Source: Bosea sp. NBC_00550 (GTDB taxonomy: Bacteria; Pseudomonadota; Alphaproteobacteria; Rhizobiales; Beijerinckiaceae). Taken from it: 64,000 nucleotides of DNA. The DNA is taken from assembly GCF_026020075.1 (NCBI RefSeq), contig NZ_CP102772.1, positions 3,384,501 to 3,448,500 of the forward strand, read 5' to 3'. Both the position numbers and the translations under genes were made by a program. This document shows, piece after piece, positions 16,976 through 25,370 of the stretch (position 1 is its first letter; each line of letters starts with the position of its first letter). The notes below the pieces were generated by a model. That model saw only the letters and a program-made list of their open reading frames with translations, was not told the origin of the DNA and searched no databases.

Positions 16976-18589
16976 TTACTTGGCGACCGGCTTCACCGAC
17001 ATCGCCAGCATGTACTGATCGGCGCGGCCGGTGACGGCGAGATCGGATTTGAAGGCCCAGATGCCGCTCTCGAAGTGCAGCGGGATGAAGGCGTTGTCGG
17101 CGACGACGAGCTTGCCGGCTTCCTGCAGAAGCGCCGCGCGCTTGGCGTCGTCGAGGGTGGTGATCGCCTCGCGGATCAGCTTGTCGAACTGGTCGTTCTT
17201 GTAGCCGCCATAGTTCGAGCCGCCGATGGTCTTGGTCTCGTTCGGGGTCGGCGGCCACTGGCGCAGGAAGGAGGCCGCCTCGCCGGTGCCGGAGCCCCAG
17301 CCGCCGAGCGCGACGCTGAATTCCTTCTTGGCGCGGCGCGGGAAATAGATCGCCCGCGTCATCGCATCGACCTCGGTCTTGATGCCGATCTGGGTCAGGT
17401 ACTGCGCGACGGCCTGAGTGATCTGGCTGTCGTTGATGTAGCGGTCGTTGGTCGTCGACAGGGTGAGCTGGAAGCCCTTGGCATAGCCGGCCTCGGCCAG
17501 CAGCTTCTTGGCCGCAGTCGGATCATAGGCGAGCTTCGGCGGGTTGGCCTGCGTGCCGAACATGCCGGTCGGCAGGTACTGATAGGCCGGCTCGGCCGCG
17601 CCATCCATGATGCGCTTGACGATGGCGTCGCGATCGATGGCGAGCGACATCGCCTGGCGCACGCGCGGGTCCTTCAACGGGTTCTTGCCGTCGTCGGACT
17701 TGACGAAGGGGCTCTGGTCGCGGGCGACGTCGAGCTGGAAATAGACCACGCGCGTCGAGGGGGTGATGACATGGCCGAAGCGCTTGTCGCCCTTGATCCG
17801 GCCGAGATCGCGCGCCGCCGGGTTCTCGATCACGTCGTAATCGCCGGCGAGCAGGCCGGCGAGGCGCGGGCCGGCATTGCTGACCGGCAGCAGGCGCACG
17901 GTCGCCCAGGGTTCGGCCTTGCCCCAATAGCTCGCGTTGCGCTCCAGCTCGATCGCCGATCCCCGCACATAGGACTTCAGCTTGTAGGGACCGGTGCCGA
18001 TGGCGAGCGTGCCGTCATTGAAGCCGTTGACCGTCGGCCAAGGTCCGGTGACACCGCAATTCTTGGCGATATCGTAGCTGATCGGGCCATGCTCGACGAT
18101 CGATGCCGAGAGGATGCTGAGCGCCGAGAGCAGGTTAGGCAGCAGCGGCTCGGGATTGGTGGTGTTGATCACCAGCGTCTGCGGATCGGGCGTCTCGACT
18201 GACGCGAAGTTGCCGGTGACGTCGGCGAAGGAATCCGAGACCTTGGTCTCGTTCTTCAGCGTGCGGCAGAAGGTGAAGACCACGTCCTCGGCGGTGAAGG
18301 GCTTGCCGTTCGAGAACGTCACGCCCTCGCGCAGCTTGAACGTCCAGCGGTTCTTGCCGTCGTTCTCCCAGGAGGCCGCAAGGCTGGGGTGCAGCTTCTG
18401 CTGCTCGTCCTGGCTGACGAGCGAATCGAAGATATGCTGCGCCAAAGCGTTGTTCGGCGTGAGATCGTGATAATGCGGATCGACGGCCGTCGGCTCGGAG
18501 GCCAGCGCGATGCGCAGGGTTTGCGCCGAAACCGCACTCGCGGGCAGGCAGAGGGCGGCGAGGGCCGCGGCGAACAGGGAATGACGCAT
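16976..18589 (-). CDS. Dpp/Opp-type ABC transporter substrate-binding protein
   Basis: This 537-residue periplasmic SBP_bac_5 protein has a signal peptide (about 1-23, ending AVSAQ), then TLRIALASEPTAVDPHYHDLTPNN and SLAASWENDGKNRWTFKLREGVTFSNGKPFTAEDVVFTF (family motifs). DPRVRQAMSLAIDRDAI and LLAEAGYAKGF follow later. This is the first gene of a six-gene operon with DppBCDF-like subunits and a hydrolase. The promoter region is shared with a divergent RpiR-type regulator. Family members bind peptides, but also sugars, nickel chelates or opines, so the substrate is open. Confidence 0.93.
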   Translation of the reverse strand: MRHSLFAAALAALCLPASAVSAQTLRIALASEPTAVDPHYHDLTPNNALAQHIFDSLVSQDEQQKLHPSLAASWENDGKNRWTFKLREGVTFSNGKPFTAEDVVFTFCRTLKNETKVSDSFADVTGNFASVETPDPQTLVINTTNPEPLLPNLLSALSILSASIVEHGPISYDIAKNCGVTGPWPTVNGFNDGTLAIGTGPYKLKSYVRGSAIELERNASYWGKAEPWATVRLLPVSNAGPRLAGLLAGDYDVIENPAARDLGRIKGDKRFGHVITPSTRVVYFQLDVARDQSPFVKSDDGKNPLKDPRVRQAMSLAIDRDAIVKRIMDGAAEPAYQYLPTGMFGTQANPPKLAYDPTAAKKLLAEAGYAKGFQLTLSTTNDRYINDSQITQAVAQYLTQIGIKTEVDAMTRAIYFPRRAKKEFSVALGGWGSGTGEAASFLRQWPPTPNETKTIGGSNYGGYKNDQFDKLIREAITTLDDAKRAALLQEAGKLVVADNAFIPLHFESGIWAFKSDLAVTGRADQYMLAMSVKPVAK

Positions 18590-18628
18590 GGTGGTATCCG
18601 CTCCCGAGCTGGACGCTTTTGACAGCTT

Positions 18629-18658
18629 TATTTTCGTCTAGTAGCAAACATGAAAATA
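18629..18658. promoter_or_regulatory. Candidate RpiR operator in the divergent promoter
   Basis: Inverted copies TATTTTC (18629-18635) and GAAAATA (18652-18658) lie 16 bp apart in the 95-bp gap between the binding protein gene and the RpiR-type regulator gene. The right copy is part of TGAAAATATTTGA, itself nearly palindromic. AT-rich TGAAA-type palindromes are typical of RpiR-family operators (HexR: TGTAATWAAATTACA). The assignment is inference. Confidence 0.45.
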
Positions 18659-18684
18659 TTTGAACGTCAATCGGGTGGCGACAT

Positions 18685-19557
18685 ATGTCCCAAGGCCTGA
18701 AGCCGACGACGGACCTTTCCAACCGGATCGCGCGGATCTATCCGTCGCTGAGCAACGGCCATCGCCGCGCCGCAGATTTCGTTCTGCAGCATCCGCTCGA
18801 CGTCGCGACCATGACGATCGAAGGGCTGGCAGAAGGAAGCGGGACGTCCAACGCCACGGTGACGCGTTTCGTCCGGACGCTCGGCTATGGCGGATATGGC
18901 GAGTTCCGCAGCGCGCTTTCGGCGGCGCTGAAATTCGCGCACGACCCTGTCGACAACTTTGCCGGAGCGCGCTCGGCGGCAGGCTCGACCTTCGCGACCT
19001 TCGCAGCGGCCCTCGCAGATCAGGCGGGCAATCTCCAGGCGGCGCGCGACGGGCTGACCGAACCGGCCGTGACGCGGGCGGTCGAACTCTTGCTGAAGGC
19101 GCCCCGCGTCTTCATCGCAGCCTCGGGCGCGAGCCACCACGTCGCGTCCTTCCTCGAGGATGGGCTGGCGCTCTATCTCGACGCCGACGTGATCTTCGCG
19201 TCATCGCGCACCGGGCCGGAGCGCGCCATCCGCCACATGATGTCGGCACGTCCGGACGATCTCGTCGTGGCGATCTCGGTGCCGCGCTATTCCCGCGCGA
19301 CGCTCGATCTCGCCAGCTTCGCCAAGAAACGCGGCGCCGCGCTGCTGGTGCTGACGGACAGCCCGACCTCTCCGCTCGCGCCGATCGCCGATGTCACGCT
19401 GTTCGCGCCCGCGCGCAGCCGGCTGCTGCCGAACTCGCCCACGGCGGTGTTCGCGCTGGCAGACGCCCTGATCGCAGCCGTCGCGCGTGAACGGCCGGAC
19501 GCGGTCGAAGCATTGAAGGAGCTGAGCGAAAGCCTGCTCTGGACGTTCCACCAATAG
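18685..19557 (+). CDS. RpiR/MurR family transcriptional regulator
   Basis: This 290-residue protein has an N-terminal HTH_6 domain (about 10-85, with LSNGHRRAADFVLQHPLDVATMTIEGLAEGSGTSNATVTRFVRTLGY, family motif) and a C-terminal SIS sugar-isomerase-like sensing domain (about 125-260, VFIAASGASHHVASFLEDGL and VVAISVPRYSRATLDLASFAKKRGA). SIS domains usually bind phosphosugars or related ligands. It is divergent from the first Dpp-type operon and probably controls it. It is convergent with the second RpiR-type gene. Confidence 0.92.
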   Translation: MSQGLKPTTDLSNRIARIYPSLSNGHRRAADFVLQHPLDVATMTIEGLAEGSGTSNATVTRFVRTLGYGGYGEFRSALSAALKFAHDPVDNFAGARSAAGSTFATFAAALADQAGNLQAARDGLTEPAVTRAVELLLKAPRVFIAASGASHHVASFLEDGLALYLDADVIFASSRTGPERAIRHMMSARPDDLVVAISVPRYSRATLDLASFAKKRGAALLVLTDSPTSPLAPIADVTLFAPARSRLLPNSPTAVFALADALIAAVARERPDAVEALKELSESLLWTFHQ

Positions 19558-19584
19558 GCGGGCGCAGTTGCCCGCGATTTCGCG

Positions 19585-20571
19585 TCAGCCCGTCTCGGGC
19601 GGACCGAGATCGGATTCCAGCATCTGGCGCCAGCTCGCGTGCAGGACCGAAGGGTCCTCGCGATCGACGCCATAGGTGTTGAGCACATGCTGGAGCTCGT
19701 TCATGCGGGCGATCAGCCCCGGCCCCTGACGCAAACCGACCAGGATCATCAGGACCTCGATCGCGATGAGCTGGACGACATAGGCATCGGTGCCGACCAG
19801 CATGGTCGCGTCATGCGGCACATCCATCGGAATGACGATATGGCCGAGTTCGGCCAGCGGCGTGCGCGCCTGGGTCAGGACGATCACGGTCGCACCGCGC
19901 GCACGGCCGACCTCGACGGCGCGCAGCAGGGCCGGCATGCGGCCGACGAAGGAGATCGCGACCAGGACATCGGCCGAGGTCAGCGTCGCCGCGGCCACGA
20001 GCTGGAAATGCGCATCGGAGAACGCATTCGCCGTCAGGCCGAGGCGGAACAGCCGCGCCTGCAGGTCCTGCGCCAGGAAATGCGAAGTCGCGCCGGTGCC
20101 GAGGCAGTCGACACGGCGCGCCTGCTTGATCGCCGCCGCGGCGCGGTCCAGCTCGGCCGGGTCGAGCCGGCGCTGCCAGTCGGCGATGACGGTCGTCATG
20201 CTGCCGGTGACGTTGCGCACCACATCGGCAGCCGTCTCTCCGACATGCACCGAGCGATGCAGGAAAGGCGCACCCAGCGCCAGCGCTCCGGCGAGCTTCA
20301 GCTTCAGGTCCCGCAGCCCCTCGCAGCCGACCGCACGGGCGAAGCGCACGATCGTCGGCGCGCTGACCCCGGCCCGCGCGGCGATGTCCTCGACATTCGC
20401 CTTCACCGCCCATTCCGGGTCGCCGATGAACAGCAGCCCGACGCGCTTCTGGCTTTCGGACATGCCCTCGAGCCCGGCGCGGATGGTGCTCAGGATATCG
20501 GAAGCCCCGACGGAATCGTCCGGCCCGCTCGGCCTTAACGTCATCGCAGAGGGCTCGAATTCATTCGTCAT
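19585..20571 (-). CDS. RpiR/MurR family transcriptional regulator (second copy)
   Basis: This 328-residue RpiR-type regulator has an HTH_6 domain (about 25-105: MSESQKRVGLLFIGDPEWAVKANVEDIAARAGVSAPTIVRFARAVG, motif) and a SIS domain (about 145-280: VDCLGTGATSHFLAQDLQARLFRLG and VLVAISFVGRMPALLRAVEVGRARGATVIVLT). It is downstream of the second Dpp-like permease genes on the same strand and 109 bp away, so it is probably the last gene of that operon and its regulator. The ATG at 20571 fits the family length. A longer reading from 20646 or a shorter one from an internal ATG cannot be excluded. Confidence 0.9.
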   Translation of the reverse strand: MTNEFEPSAMTLRPSGPDDSVGASDILSTIRAGLEGMSESQKRVGLLFIGDPEWAVKANVEDIAARAGVSAPTIVRFARAVGCEGLRDLKLKLAGALALGAPFLHRSVHVGETAADVVRNVTGSMTTVIADWQRRLDPAELDRAAAAIKQARRVDCLGTGATSHFLAQDLQARLFRLGLTANAFSDAHFQLVAAATLTSADVLVAISFVGRMPALLRAVEVGRARGATVIVLTQARTPLAELGHIVIPMDVPHDATMLVGTDAYVVQLIAIEVLMILVGLRQGPGLIARMNELQHVLNTYGVDREDPSVLHASWRQMLESDLGPPETG

Positions 20572-20679
20572 GCGCGGGAGCTTCGCTGGCGCCGCGCTTG
20601 CGATCCGGTTTCGCCCCGATCCGCATCGGCCGCGAGAAACTTCCACAGGCCAGGGCAGAAAAGGGGGCGAAAGCGGCCA

Positions 20680-21525
20680 TCACAGTGCCTTTCTGAGCCG
20701 CGGATCGAGCATGTCGCGCAACCCGTCGCCGAGGATCTGCAACGACAATGCCACGAGCACGATCGCAAAGCCCGGAAAAGCGACGAGCCAGAAGGCATCA
20801 TCAGCATATTGTTGACCAGAGGCGATCATCGTGCCCCAGGTCGGCGTCTCCGGCGGCACGCCGGCGCCGAGGAAGGAAAGACCCGCTTCCGCCAGCACCG
20901 CATAGGCGAAGATGAAGGTTGCCTGGACCAGCACCGGCGAGGCGATGTTCGGCAGCAGATGCACCGCGAGGATGCGTGGGGTCGAGACGCCGATCGAGCG
21001 GGCCGCCTCGACGAAGGGCAGCTCGCGGACGACCAGCGTCGAGGCCCGGATCACCCGCACGACGCGCGGCGTGTAGACGATCGACAATGCGAGGATCACA
21101 TTGCCGGCAGACGCGCCCAGCACCGCGACGAGAAAGATCGCGAGCAGGATGTCGGGCAGCGCCATCAGCGCGTCGACCAGGCGCATGATCGCGGCGTCGA
21201 GCCGCTTGAAATAGCCGGCGATCAATCCGAGCGCCGATCCGACGCCGACCGAGATGACCACCACGGCGAAGCCGATGCCCAGCGAGGCGCGCGCGCCCCA
21301 GATGATCCGCGAGAAGATGTCGCGGCCGAGCTCGTCGGTGCCGAACCAGTTGACCTCGCCCGGCGGACGCAGCCGCCGCACCACCCGCATCGCACCGGGA
21401 TCGAAGGGCGAAACCCAGGGCGCGAGCACGGCCAGCGCGAACGCGACCAGGAGGATGATCGTCGCGATCAGGACCAGCTTGCGGCGGAACAGGCTGCGGA
21501 AGAAGGCGAAAAAGGGCGAGTTCAT
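20680..21525 (-). CDS. Dpp/Opp-type ABC transporter permease (DppC-like, second system)
   Basis: This 281-residue permease has one N-terminal helix (VLIATIILLVAFALAVLAPWV), then NWFGTDELGRDIFSRIIWGARASLGIGFAV (motif), and the EAA loop ELPFVEAARSIGVSTPRILAVHLLPN (motif). I prefer the ATG at 21525, 11 bp after the DppB-like stop with GAGG upstream. A GTG at 21549 would add eight residues and overlap the previous gene. The system lacks ATPase genes. Confidence 0.9.
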   Translation of the reverse strand: MNSPFFAFFRSLFRRKLVLIATIILLVAFALAVLAPWVSPFDPGAMRVVRRLRPPGEVNWFGTDELGRDIFSRIIWGARASLGIGFAVVVISVGVGSALGLIAGYFKRLDAAIMRLVDALMALPDILLAIFLVAVLGASAGNVILALSIVYTPRVVRVIRASTLVVRELPFVEAARSIGVSTPRILAVHLLPNIASPVLVQATFIFAYAVLAEAGLSFLGAGVPPETPTWGTMIASGQQYADDAFWLVAFPGFAIVLVALSLQILGDGLRDMLDPRLRKAL

Positions 21526-21535
21526 CGGCGCGGCC

Positions 21536-22477
21536 TCAGTAACGGACACGCGGATCGACGAGCGTGTAGATCACGTCGATGACGAGGTTGATCAGCACGT
21601 AGATCGCGGCGACCGCGAGCAGTGCCCCCTGGATCACCGGGTAGTCGCGCCGCAGCACGGCGGAGACGACGAGATTGCCGATCCCGGGCAGCCCGAACAC
21701 GGTCTCGGTGACGATCGCGCCGCCGATCAGCAGCGCCAGCGTCAGGCCGAGCACGGTGATCACCGGAACGAGAATGTTGCGGAAGGCATGCCCCAGCAGC
21801 ACGCGCCGCTCGGACAAGCCCTTCGCCCGCGCCGTGCGCAGGAAGTCGGCATCGAGGATATCGAGCATGCTCGCGCGGGTGAAGCGCGTGATCAGGGCGG
21901 AATTGACGACGCCCAGCACGGCGGCCGGCAGCAGGAGATGCCGCAGCCGCTCGGCGAAGCCGGCCTCCGGCGCGCCATAGCCGGCGACCGGGAACCAGCC
22001 GAGCTTGACCGCGAAGAGCTGGATGAAGATCAGCCCGAGCCAGAAGCTCGGAATATTCGCCGCCAGCATCGCAAGGCCGCTGACGGCCTGATCGACCGCG
22101 CGACCGCGCCAGACCGCCGAGGCGATGCCGGCGGGAATGCCGATCGCCGCCGCGATGGCGAGCGAGAACATGGCGAGGAAGAAGGTCGGCTCGGCGCGCT
22201 CGAAGAGCGCTTGCGTCACCGGCCGCTGCAGGAAGATCGACTGGCCGAGATTGCCGCTCGCGACCTCCTTCAGCCAGAGGAAGAACTGCAGCAGCAGCGG
22301 CTTGTCGAGGCCATAGGCGGCGCGCAGCCGCGCGATGTCATCGGCCGTGGCCTGATCGCCCAGCATCAAGGCGGCCGGATCGCCCGGCGCCAGCCGCGTC
22401 AGGAAGAACACCAGCGCGGCGACGATGAGGAGCACGAGCAGCAGGCCGGTGAACCGGCGCCCGATATGCGCGAGCAT
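21536..22477 (-). CDS. Dpp/Opp-type ABC transporter permease (DppB-like, second system)
   Basis: This 313-residue permease starts with the typical GRRFTGLLLVLLIVAALVFFLTRLAPGDPAAL segment (motif) and has GNLGQSIFLQRPVTQALFERAEPT and the EAA loop DFLRTARAKGLSERRVLLGHAFRNILVPVITV (motif). It follows the binding protein gene across a 103-bp gap that carries a hairpin. It pairs with the DppC-like gene downstream. Confidence 0.92.
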   Translation of the reverse strand: MLAHIGRRFTGLLLVLLIVAALVFFLTRLAPGDPAALMLGDQATADDIARLRAAYGLDKPLLLQFFLWLKEVASGNLGQSIFLQRPVTQALFERAEPTFFLAMFSLAIAAAIGIPAGIASAVWRGRAVDQAVSGLAMLAANIPSFWLGLIFIQLFAVKLGWFPVAGYGAPEAGFAERLRHLLLPAAVLGVVNSALITRFTRASMLDILDADFLRTARAKGLSERRVLLGHAFRNILVPVITVLGLTLALLIGGAIVTETVFGLPGIGNLVVSAVLRRDYPVIQGALLAVAAIYVLINLVIDVIYTLVDPRVRY

Positions 22478-22523
22478 CGGATACGCTCCGTTTGCAGGAA
22501 GCAGGCGTGTCGGGGAGTGAGTT

Positions 22524-22547
22524 CCGGCGCAGTGTGTGCCGCGCCGG
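22524..22547 (-). other. Intercistronic hairpin between second Dpp binding protein and DppB
   Basis: This is a 7-bp GC stem (22524-22530 with 22541-22547) and a 10-nt loop between binding-protein stop and permease start. It is the third such binding-protein/permease hairpin in the window and the weakest. Confidence 0.5.
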
Positions 22548-22580
22548 TCTCTCTCTAGTGCGGGTGATGCCGAGAGCCGG

Positions 22581-24152
22581 TTACTTGGCCAGGCTGACGT
22601 TCCAGAAGGACGGCCAGGGCATGGCGGCGAAGTCGTTCATCTTGGCCGAGGCGCCGGAAAGCGCGCCGAAATTGCCGGCACGGATATAGGGCACCTCGTC
22701 ATAGACGACCTGCTGGACCTTGCCCCAGAGCGCGCCGCGCTTGGCCGGGTCGGGCTCCGCGTTGAAGGCGGCAAGCGCCGCATCCTTCGCCGGGCTCGAC
22801 CACCAGCCGGGGGCGCCTTCGCCCAGCTGCGGCGGCGACAGCATCGGCTCGGGCAGGAAGGCCGAGTGCGTGATGTAGATGTCCCAAAGCGCCGCGTCGC
22901 CGCGACGCTGGATCAGTGTCGCCCAATCGACGACGTCGAGCTGCACCTTGAAGCCCGCCGCCTTCATCTGCTCGGCCATCACCAGCGCCATGCGGTGATG
23001 GAAGTCGTACTGCTTGGAATTGAGGATGCGGATCGGCGTGCCGTCATACTTCGCCTCGGCCAGCAGCTTCTTGGCGCCGGCGACGTCGGCCTTGCTGTAC
23101 TTGTCCTTGCCCGCTTCCGAGAAGAAGGGCGAACCCTTGGGGAAGTGCTCGGCGGCGGTTGCGAAGAACTTCGGCTCGCCGAAGCCGGCCATCAGCACCT
23201 CTTCGAGATCGAGCGCCATCTGGAAGGCCTGACGGACCTTCAGATCGGCCATCGGCCCCTGCTTGGTGTTGGTCGGGAAATAGGGGAAGCCGAAGGGCAT
23301 GGTCAGCACAGCGCGCGCTGCGCTGGCGGCAGACAGCTTCTTGAAGCTCTCGACCGGGAGCTGGTCGGAGAACTGATACTGGCCGGCGATCACGCCTTCG
23401 AGGCGGGTATTGGCGTTGGGCACCGGGATGAAGCGCAGCTCGTCGATCTTCGCTTCGCGCTTCCCGGCATAGCCGGAGGCCGGCTCGCTGCGCGAGGCAT
23501 AGCCCTCGTGCTTGACCAGCACGACGAACTGGTCGGGCTTGCGCTCGCGGAACTTGTAGGGGCCAGTGCCGACGAATTCGGTCAGCGGGTTGGCGATCGA
23601 TTCCTTCGCCATGATCGCGGCGAAGCCCGACGGCAGCGCCAGATGCGCCAGCAGCGCCGGCTCGACCTTGTTCAGGACGATCTCGACCGTCGTCGGCCCC
23701 TTCGCCGTCAGGCTGGCGAGGCTCTTCGCCAGCCCCTTGCCGCGCGGCGTCATGTCGAACCAGCGCTTCAGCGAGGCGACGACGTCCTCGGCATCGAGGT
23801 CGCGGCCGTTATGGAGCTTCACGCCCTTGCGCAGCTCGATCGTATAGGTCTTGCCGTCGGCCGAGACCGTGGGCAGCGCCGCGGCCAGCATGGGCTGCGT
23901 CGCCCAGTTGGCGTCGAAGGTGAACAGCGGCTCGTAGACATGCTGCATGATCGTGCCGACGAGGTCGGCGGTCGATGCCATCGGATCGAGCGACTGCGGC
24001 TCGCCGACCATGGCGAGGTTCGCACTCGATGCGCCCTGGGCCCAGCCTGCAACCGGAGCCAGCATGGTCGAGGCCGCGAGACCGGCCGCAAGCCCACCGA
24101 GGCCACGCCGCGTCAGGGCAGCGCGAGAGAAGGAATTGGTCTGCATGGTCAC
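22581..24152 (-). CDS. Dpp/Opp-type ABC transporter substrate-binding protein (second system)
   Basis: This 523-residue SBP_bac_5 protein has a signal peptide with a twin-arginine-like stretch (TRRGLGGLAAGLAAS, cleavage near GWAQG), so Tat export is possible. The mature part has NLAMVGEPQSLDPMAST, YTIELRKGVKLHNGRDLDAEDVVASLKRW, FVGTGPYKF and VRQAFQMALDLEEVLMAGFG, all typical of the family. It is the first gene of an operon with DppB-like, DppC-like and RpiR-type genes. The ligand is unknown. The upstream region has a near-consensus RpiR/HexR-type palindrome. Confidence 0.92.
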   Translation of the reverse strand: MTMQTNSFSRAALTRRGLGGLAAGLAASTMLAPVAGWAQGASSANLAMVGEPQSLDPMASTADLVGTIMQHVYEPLFTFDANWATQPMLAAALPTVSADGKTYTIELRKGVKLHNGRDLDAEDVVASLKRWFDMTPRGKGLAKSLASLTAKGPTTVEIVLNKVEPALLAHLALPSGFAAIMAKESIANPLTEFVGTGPYKFRERKPDQFVVLVKHEGYASRSEPASGYAGKREAKIDELRFIPVPNANTRLEGVIAGQYQFSDQLPVESFKKLSAASAARAVLTMPFGFPYFPTNTKQGPMADLKVRQAFQMALDLEEVLMAGFGEPKFFATAAEHFPKGSPFFSEAGKDKYSKADVAGAKKLLAEAKYDGTPIRILNSKQYDFHHRMALVMAEQMKAAGFKVQLDVVDWATLIQRRGDAALWDIYITHSAFLPEPMLSPPQLGEGAPGWWSSPAKDAALAAFNAEPDPAKRGALWGKVQQVVYDEVPYIRAGNFGALSGASAKMNDFAAMPWPSFWNVSLAK

Positions 24153-24183
24153 TCCCCAGATGAAACCGCTCTTAGCGGCGTTA

Positions 24184-24198
24184 TGAAATTTTATTACG
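24184..24198. promoter_or_regulatory. HexR/RpiR-like operator upstream of second Dpp operon
   Basis: The 15-bp sequence TGAAATTTTATTACG, read on the minus strand as CGTAATAAAATTTCA, matches the HexR consensus TGTAATWAAATTACA at 13 of 15 positions. It lies about 32 bp upstream of the binding-protein start, a position suited to repression. The RpiR-type regulator at the end of the same operon is the likely ligand-responsive factor (inference). Confidence 0.55.
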
Positions 24199-24393
24199 GA
24201 TTATTTAGCCCAGCCAATTCGACGTGGCAACCTCGTGGTCGCAGCAGCCGCGCAGAATTGGCTTTAAACCAGAGAGGATCGCGTATGTGGTGCGATGCGG
24301 CCAGCGAAGAGCATGTAATTTAATTGCAAATCTGTCGCCGATCGAAAAGATATCGGCGCCCCGGCTGGGATGAATTGCCAGTTCTGTCGCTGG

Positions 24394-25281
24394 TCAGGCC
24401 GTGTCGATGCGGGCAGCCGCGAAGCGCTCGCGCAGCCAGGCCGCAGCCGGCCCACAGGGGCGCTGTTTGTGCCAGACCATCTCCAGCGCCACCGGAAGAT
24501 CGAAATTATCGAACTGCAGGTCGGGCGTGACGAGATCGGCCGCCACCGGCGAATGCTCGATGACGTAGCTGGAGACGAAGGCCCAGCCGATGCCCTGCTT
24601 CACCAGTTGCAGGATGACCCAATGGCTTTCGACCCACCAGACCTCGGCCGCGACACGCAGGCGCTGCTTCTCCGGGCCGTCGCCGCGTGCCGCGACGAGG
24701 ATCTGCCGATGTCGCTTGAGCTCTTCCCAGTCGACGCGGGTGCCGGCGAGCGGATGCCCCTTGCCGCAGACGAGCTTGATCGGCACCCAGCCGACGGTCT
24801 GGAAGCCGAGTTCCGGCGGCAGCACCTCCTGGCGCCACATCACCCCGATATCGGCCTGCCCCGCCAGAACGAGCTGGCTGACATCCTCCATCAGCGGGAA
24901 CAGCAGCTCCAGCTCGACATGCGGGAACTGCCGCGCGAAATCCGCAAAGAGCGTACCCAGCAGATGTTCGGGATAAAGCTCGTCGATGGCGACGACGAGC
25001 CGCGTCTCGACATGGGCCTCGAAACCGCTGGCGACGCCGACCAGATGTTCGCGCCGGTCGAGGATCACCCTGGCTTCCCGCAACAGGCGCTCGCCCGCAG
25101 CCGTCAGCACAGGGTTGCGGCCCGCCCGGCTGAACAATGCGATTCCGAGATCATCCTCGAGATTGGCGACCTGCGTGCTGACCGCGGATTGCGCCTTGCG
25201 CAGAACCCGGCCGGCCGCGGAGAACGAACCATGTTCGGCCGCCGTGACGAAGGCTTCCAGCTGCTCGAAGGAAACACCCAT
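24394..25281 (-). CDS. LysR-type transcriptional regulator (AceR-like context)
   Basis: This 295-residue LTTR has an N-terminal winged helix-turn-helix (about 1-62: SFEQLEAFVTAAEHGSFSAAGRVLRKAQSAVSTQVANLEDDLG, motif) and a C-terminal co-inducer domain (about 90-290). It is divergent from a PACE-family efflux gene with 89 bp between starts, the same arrangement as aceR-aceI in Acinetobacter, where the LysR protein activates the pump. A T-N11-A palindrome at 25284-25298 just before its own start supports autoregulation and control of the pump gene. Confidence 0.92.
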   Translation of the reverse strand: MGVSFEQLEAFVTAAEHGSFSAAGRVLRKAQSAVSTQVANLEDDLGIALFSRAGRNPVLTAAGERLLREARVILDRREHLVGVASGFEAHVETRLVVAIDELYPEHLLGTLFADFARQFPHVELELLFPLMEDVSQLVLAGQADIGVMWRQEVLPPELGFQTVGWVPIKLVCGKGHPLAGTRVDWEELKRHRQILVAARGDGPEKQRLRVAAEVWWVESHWVILQLVKQGIGWAFVSSYVIEHSPVAADLVTPDLQFDNFDLPVALEMVWHKQRPCGPAAAWLRERFAAARIDTA

Positions 25282-25283
25282 CT

Positions 25284-25298
25284 ATCTGATATCCAGAT
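25284..25298. promoter_or_regulatory. LysR-type operator (T-N11-A palindrome)
   Basis: ATCTG (25284-25288) and CAGAT (25294-25298) form a perfect inverted repeat around 5 bp, giving the T-N11-A signature of LysR sites. A second, weaker ATCT/AGAT repeat lies at 25302-25315. Both are in the 89-bp gap between the lysR gene and the PACE gene. Confidence 0.6.
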
Positions 25299-25370
25299 AT
25301 CATCTAACTTGAGATACGTAGATTTGGAGATAGAAGACACGCCGTCAACAAGAACGGCAGGTTGTTTCAT

